Assembly: GCF_014529535.1 (NCBI RefSeq)
Contig: NC_050738.1
Location: forward strand, 310,001 to 374,000
Direction: 5' to 3'
Length of the DNA: 64,000 bases
DNA from: Bradysia coprophila
Taxonomy: Eukaryota; Arthropoda; Insecta; Diptera; Sciaridae
Positions 58,701 through 64,000 of this stretch are shown piece by piece. Both the position numbers and the translations under genes were made by a program. The notes below the pieces were generated by a model, which did not search any database, was not told the origin of the DNA, and saw only the letters and a program-made list of their open reading frames with translations. Within the stretch, counting starts at the first letter, position 1; the number at the start of each line of letters is the position of its first letter.

Positions 58701-60522
58701 GCAAGAGTTTTGACATAGTAGAACAATTTTTAGATTTTATGGTAGTTCGGTCACAGGTTAGAGAACATCCTCTTAAAAAAGTGTCGTTAATATTGACTAC
58801 GATGTATGATATTAAACCATCTGTATGAGCCGACCTGATTAGATACTGAGATTGTTAAAGTGACGATTTTTCCAGATTAGCAAGACCTGTAATAATTATA
58901 AAACACTTTCATTTCCTTGCAGCGAATAGAAAGCGGACTGTTCATGTAGTTAGTCTTGCGCCTCAAAAGCCTCCAATACCATTTAATGTCAGTGGAAACA
59001 AAAAATATTTCAAATCTCAGCAGCGATGACCAAAGAATCGTCAAACTTCGGCTTTATTTTGCATCAATCTCTCTAGACGGTCTAGTCAAAGCACCTAGTC
59101 TAGGTACGAAGGAAATGGCAGATTCGATATTGGTGATCTGATTGATGTTTGAGTGAGGAAATAGTTTGGCTTAAAGTTTCGCAGAAATTATATTTGGCAT
59201 TTAATACCACAACCATACATAGATCCATAGAATCCATAGAGGTAGACTAGCTAGAGGAATTATGACTCGAACATAGAACACTACACATTCAATCTAGCAC
59301 TCTACACAACATAAAGGCGTTCGAAGTAAATATCATTTTGTCTGAACCCGTGGCTTTGGCGCTAGAGCTCTCGACTCATAATCGAGAGGTCCCGTGTTCA
59401 AATCCGCGGCTGGGCAAGATGATTTTTCCTTTCTTTCTATGTAACACTTACTCGTACATATTCTAATAGTCCGTTGCTAATTCGCAACGTTAAAAATATT
59501 GAAAGTCCTATTTGAAAATCTGAATCCCGTTTGACGTGACATGTTGAGGTAACTAAGAAAATTTCATTAAACTCAACTCAAGATAAGTTTTTACTTTTTG
59601 TGTGTCTAGTTTGTTTCCACCGATTTCCGCCTAGTGAGTGTTGTGACTCTTTTTACGTTTCTCCTACTCAAAGCATTGAAACCGATGTGGAACAAAAAAA
59701 AACTGCAGAACGCCAAGCACTTTGAAACTTTTGTTGATTTACCAAGAATTAGCAATAAGCTATGGAAAATCAGATAGAGAAACACTGAGTTATTTGGCCA
59801 ATGGCCATTAGTATATTCACTTTGAATCTTCAGTTTTTCGAAACTCGGACTAGGTGTAGATGGCCTCCGGGAATTTTTCCGCTTACTTTTCGATACTTAT
59901 CAATTCATAAAGACCGCTAATTGAAATATAAATGGATGAAGATTGCTGAATTTCGCCTTTGAGTTAGCGCATTCCAACAATCAAACAAAAAAGACTCCGA
60001 AAATTCAACGTTTCATAACAAAACAATAAGAGCAGATTAACAATGAAAAACACATAACACGACTACGGTTTCTTTACGATATTCAACTGTAGCAAATTTA
60101 CAAAAATCTTGAGAAAATTCACACGAAGAATTTGGATCTTATTTCATTCAAATATTTACAATGTTGAGCGTTCGTTCGTAATGTAAATAATCTGGAGAGA
60201 TTGCTTCAGTTGTTACAAATATTTATGCTAATGCATCTGCGAGAAATCAATTAAATTCTTTCGTTTATTTCTACGTTGCTATCACATAATCACAATATGT
60301 GGAAACTTTGGCGGAATTCAATCTGAATTTGAAACCAAAAATTTCTTTTTTCAGATTGAGAGAGAATTGGTATTGTCCATCGACAAAGGATTGACCAAGG
60401 TTCCTCTTATGCACGAACCGAGAGGAAATCACGGCACTAGAATTACAAATGGAATCCAATTGTTACCTAAACAAACCGGCGCCATAGCTCCCGATCATCC
60501 ACCAAAGCAAACACAAGCTTGG
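55798..60522 (+). CDS. Unidentified gene, first three coding exons seen (partial)
   Basis: Proposed exons are 55798-55909, 57268-57428 and 60355-60522. Donors are GTATAC, GTAAAT and GTAAGA; acceptors are CTTTTTAG and TTTTTTCAG; phases 1, 0 and 0 join one frame of 147 residues still open at the last donor. The start is Arg/Lys-rich (KVRTVRQVKQQRPRNRR). The middle exon is Pro-rich (SPPYRMPPQPGLCGEVPIPG). The third contains KGLTKVPLMHEPRGNHG and ends QTGAIAPDHPPKQTQAW. There is no signal peptide, membrane segment or known domain, which suits a long disordered cytoplasmic N-terminus. I found no convincing next exon before 64000, so the gene probably continues outside. The first ATG could be internal if more 5' exons exist. 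Confidence 0.62.
56640..56880. mobile_element. Decayed fold-back element in intron 1
   Basis: ACCAGCTCTGAGGAACGTGA, ACACATTTGTGGTCGTTATTG and AAATGTTGGCTATAATTTCAG follow the order seen in the copy at 17211-17620, with only one good arm left. Confidence 0.5.
57000..57105. mobile_element. TA-MITE partial copy in intron 1
   Basis: Contains AAATCTTTTACTTCATTAG, GTTATATAAGACATCG and AACTAGAGCTCGTCG, the family core, with degraded ends. A second fragment lies near 58005-58080 in intron 2. Confidence 0.6.
59346..59416 (+). tRNA. tRNA-Met(CAT)-like sequence, probably tRNA-derived
   Basis: A perfect anticodon arm, CTCGA-CTCATAA-TCGAG with anticodon CAT, is followed by a B-box GTTCAAATCC and a T-run (TTTTTCC) that could end Pol III transcription. 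The D arm is short and both acceptor and T stems contain mismatches. It may be a decayed tRNA-Met or the head of a SINE whose body runs on to about 59735. It lies in intron 2 of the plus-strand gene. Confidence 0.5.
59571..59735. repeat. Dispersed repeat, second copy of 9866-10050
   Basis: Shares AACTCAACTCAA, ATAAGTTTTTACTTTTT, TTTGTTTCCA, GTGGAAC and AAACTGCAGAAC in the same order. The tRNA-like unit lies 155 bp upstream. Confidence 0.6.
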
Positions 60523-63500
60523 GTAAGAATATGGAAATTGTTTTACTGGATAATTAAACAGTCAGTGTTGCGGCTGATCAAAATCTATCAAAATATTCTT
60601 CTTCCCCATCTTTTCGAACTATACGGAGACACATTATCGAAACTACTAATCATCTGCTATCGACAACGGCGACAAAAATAAACAGTGAATTATGAATAGA
60701 ACTGTCTTATATAGCGAAATGTGACAAGAAATTTTGAAGTAATAGATTTTTTTATCAAACACTAAGATACATTACGCAGATGAAGTAACAGATTTGATGA
60801 TTCTGTTAAGATACGCTCTTAGAAACGACAAGCCCATTGCAATATAGCATGTTCCCTTACTTCTATGGTTTTAAGTCTCACATAAAAGATTGTGGGAATT
60901 GTTCTTGTCACTTCCGCGAAAACCAGCGATGTCGGTAGTCTGGTCTGCGTCCATGGAAATATTGTTACTATGAAGTGACAGAAGAACGACTTGCCGACAG
61001 CTTCAATCAGTACTGAGAAATATTGCTCAAATCCACGATCTAATGACTGAGGCAAAATTATTTACTTCGATACTTTCACCAAACAAGAAGTGGAGGACAT
61101 TACCCAAAAAACTCAGAACTAGATATCCATACCTTCTTGATCTCGAGTATTTCTTTTGATATGCAGCACATTCGAAGTGTGCAAAAGATTCCAATGTTAA
61201 CAATCATTTTAGGCTGACATGTTCAAAATTAAATTCAACTAACTTAGAGTCCTTATTTTCAATACCTGTGAGCTCCGAGGGGGAAAAAACAATGAAAAGT
61301 GTTGTCCCTCCGTTTGACCATTCGCCTACTATTTCCCCATTATTCGCTTGCATTTCACTTTATTCGCGCATTATTTACCTTAATTCACCCAAGTCCTGTC
61401 CTACCATTCTCTAGTGTTGTTTCCCCCTCGGTGAGCTCAGTCAAATCTTGTCACTCTAGTAAGTATGTCGTTTTCCAGGACGCTAAAATGGTTTACAGAA
61501 CGAGAGCTTTTAGAATTTTCATTCATACTACTTTTACCCGCGGAAATGTGAAATTTGGCATACTCTTCGAACAAATGAAAATCGCGTTCCTAGTAAAAAA
61601 GTCAGAAAATAAAAATCTAGATTTTCATTTGTTAAACGAAGTTTATGTGAAATCAATTACAGACGATAACAAATCGTAGAAAATATGTTCGATTTCACTT
61701 TTCTGCGAGTGTAAGCCTGAAACGAGTCTATATTTTCAAAGCACCCCATAGAGGAAGACGATTTTTTTTCTCTTCTAAATTTCAAATTCAGAAATTTTTC
61801 CGCTAGCCGAGTCGAGATATTCGATTAACGTAAATAATGAGAAAAAACCGTAAATGGACTTTTTTCTAACTTACATCAAGAGATGTCTGTTTACATTGCA
61901 TATAAACGCGAAACAGGATGCAGGAAACAATAACGTACCTGTATACGTGCTGTCTAACCTACCGTAAATTCATTTCTCGTATGTTAAAAAAACAGCAAAA
62001 CAAAAAGAGTTCTACCACATGTTCATTTAACCTGACCTGATTTGACTCTTGTTTAATGTTGTTTTATGGCAAATATAAATGAAAAACCGAAACACGATAG
62101 TCGCTTGAATTTTGTTTTAAAATTAAAACGAACTGGAAATGAAAATTCGACATGAGCCGACTACTTAATTCCCCCTAATATGAATGCTAATCGTTGGTTA
62201 TAGTCATGGTTCTTAAAAAATTTGACCGAAAATGTCGAAACCAGTCACCCTTGCCCAACTATAAATTTATTCGTATGATAAAGGGTGGGACAATGTATCG
62301 ACATTTCGAAGCACAAATTGGAACCAAAAACTTAGGGGAACTTCCTCTCCACATTCCCTTGAAAATTCACCTTCCAAGTAGCGTTATTAATGCTATTGAG
62401 TCTTCTCAGAAAAATGCACAATTTAATTACCAATTTCAAAATGCTCAAAGTGATCATTTAGTTGATTATTGAATCGTCGCTTTTCTTTTTCGTTCAATTC
62501 ATTGGTTTTCTGATTGAAATGACTTTGTGACTAAATAGACTGAACAATCAACTGGTAAATTAAAGGCTACAATTGTCTTAATACACCCAACAAAGGAAGT
62601 TATACACCTGTAGCAGTCAATTGTTGCATAGTCATAGTGGCATGTTGCTGCTTCGGTCTTGGTATCAATATTGAATTGACCTTAATAAAAGAAATGGATT
62701 GCATATCGGGATTATAATTCAACTCCTTTTTGTTTACAGTAACTTCAGTGTTTGATTACGTCTTAGCTGTACATATAAGATAGCTACTCTTTATACTTGA
62801 AATATCTACCATCTGAAATCCATCAACTGCTATTTCCTGTCGTGTATTTGATGAATCACATACGATTTCCCTACCACTATATTTCGGTTGTAGTCATTTT
62901 TTTTCCTTCTTTTAAATCACACCAAGCTGCTGTTCTTCGTACGAATTCTACACGTAGCTATTTATACAGGATTGCAAACACTCAAATTTTAAATTCTCAG
63001 ACTAAAATAATATTAAGTTCCTGTCTACATTATCTACACGCCATTAACAAACAAGAACAAGCAGAATGGAGGGAATTGAAAAATAAAACGTAGGCCATTG
63101 TTCTTGTTACACGTAAAAAAATTTAGATTTTTAGACGACCCCCGTGTGTAACAATCAACTTTGGCCAACTGCATTATTATGATGCATTTTGTATGATTTA
63201 CGTCTGTTGCATTTGATTTATGTTAAACGCGTTCATGTCTACATATGACGTATGTATTATATACCTTGCTCTCTGCACATAGTTATACACCAAACATATT
63301 TTGTGTTGATTATACGAAGGGGAATAAGTCATTGTAATTTGCTTATAGACGAATCTTTTGCTGTGTTGTGCTCGGTGTTGTGCTCTTTTTTTTACGTAAG
63401 GTATTTTAAAACATATTCGTACAGGTTGTTTTCATATATGACTACTTTGTGTATATTCATGTTGCGAACATATTAATTACCAATTCAAATACAGGAATGA

Positions 63501-64000
63501 GTTCAGTGTTGCATGGTAGCATTTCTATGTAGTCAGTGAAGTAGAAGGTATAATTTAACTGAGATTTAGATACACAATTTTGTAACACAACATTTCCATT
63601 TCAAAGGGCTATGACTCTTGTAGTTAATTAGTAATTTTAGTAAGGTTCTTCTTATATGATCAAAATGATTGTTAAATCAAATGAAGTAGTAGATTTTGTA
63701 GCAAACCCAGTATGATACTTTCAACATAAGAACTAACAGACGTAACTATCATACAGCAATACGCTTGCAATTCCTGAAAGGTTTTGTTCTTAAGTCTCTG
63801 AATATTGAGTAAAAGTGAGCTTTTCTATTAAGTTTCATCTTCAAAATTTGGCACTTCGTTACACCAAAGCCACTTTCCAACTTTCAATTTACTTTTAAAC
63901 TGACCTGGTTCTAAATCTCCACCGTATTCAATACTCAAATTTCATAAGCAAACACTGCTGCGCCGTCAATGGTTATTTCATTTCTCTACCACACTATCCA
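60523..64000. other. Downstream of exon 3; repeats, no clear exon
   Basis: TA-MITE copies lie at about 60650-60815 and 63645-63765. A 126-codon frame at 61299-61679 contains a possible acceptor (GTTTTCCAG before 61480) but no recognisable domain. A 92-codon frame at 62194-62472 (ATG at 62205) is protein-like in composition, but I cannot support it as an exon. The continuation of the plus-strand gene could start in either. Confidence 0.35.

Noticed and set aside
58932..59141. Possible extra exon after CCTTGCAG at about 58915-58922
   Set aside because: In the phase needed by the neighbouring exons it meets a stop within nine codons.
1..64000. CRISPR array, operon or bacterial defence system
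   Set aside because: No repeat-spacer pattern, no ribosome binding sites or close-packed genes; splice structure and repeats are eukaryotic.

Overview
This is an AT-rich eukaryotic window, most likely from an insect. Genes are sparse, split into several exons, and spaced by kilobases of small repeats. Several introns are only 58-72 nt, donors read GTAAG or GTGAG, and one promoter pairs a TATA-like box with the arthropod initiator TCATTC. A dipteran, possibly a fungus-gnat relative, is my guess from gene style and repeat feel, and I hold it loosely.

Four gene models can be built exon by exon with consistent splice phases. (1) A complete four-exon class I terpene synthase of microbial type on the minus strand (8411-9801, 345 aa), with DDxxE, the Arg/Gly sensor, NDxxSxxxE and the C-terminal Arg-Tyr pair. 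(2) A two-exon secreted peptide of 72 aa with ten cysteines (14815-15105, minus). (3) A complete three-exon globin of globin X/neuroglobin type, 207 aa, with a Met-Gly-Cys acylation start (22277-30623, minus). (4) Three well-phased exons of an unidentified plus-strand gene (55798-60522), probably continuing past the window. Eroded coding sequence of unknown identity lies at 47720-48650.

Most of the rest is repetitive. 1-660 is a 109-bp satellite. A family of ~200-bp MITEs with TA target duplications recurs across the whole window. Fold-back elements lie at 4483-4926, 12478-12655, 15785-15967, 17211-17620, 22640-22960, 24206-24368, 40801-41759 and 49758-50335. Non-LTR retrotransposon remnants lie at 5720-6200, 11941-12062 and 23163-23856. 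A larger element family sharing AGCCCCGTACGA motifs is present twice (28124-29675, 45234-46498) and carries a ~144-bp tandem array and a GGACAGAC microsatellite. Several elements share an odd architecture: their arms are arrays of one short motif that switches orientation at the centre (6237-7655, 10522-11909, 37135-37575, with looser cases at 53621-53900 and 54160-54370).

The window is not an operon or defence-type system. Its most notable content is the intact, intron-bearing microbial-type terpene synthase in what looks like an animal chromosome, followed by the inverted-array elements and the ten-cysteine peptide.
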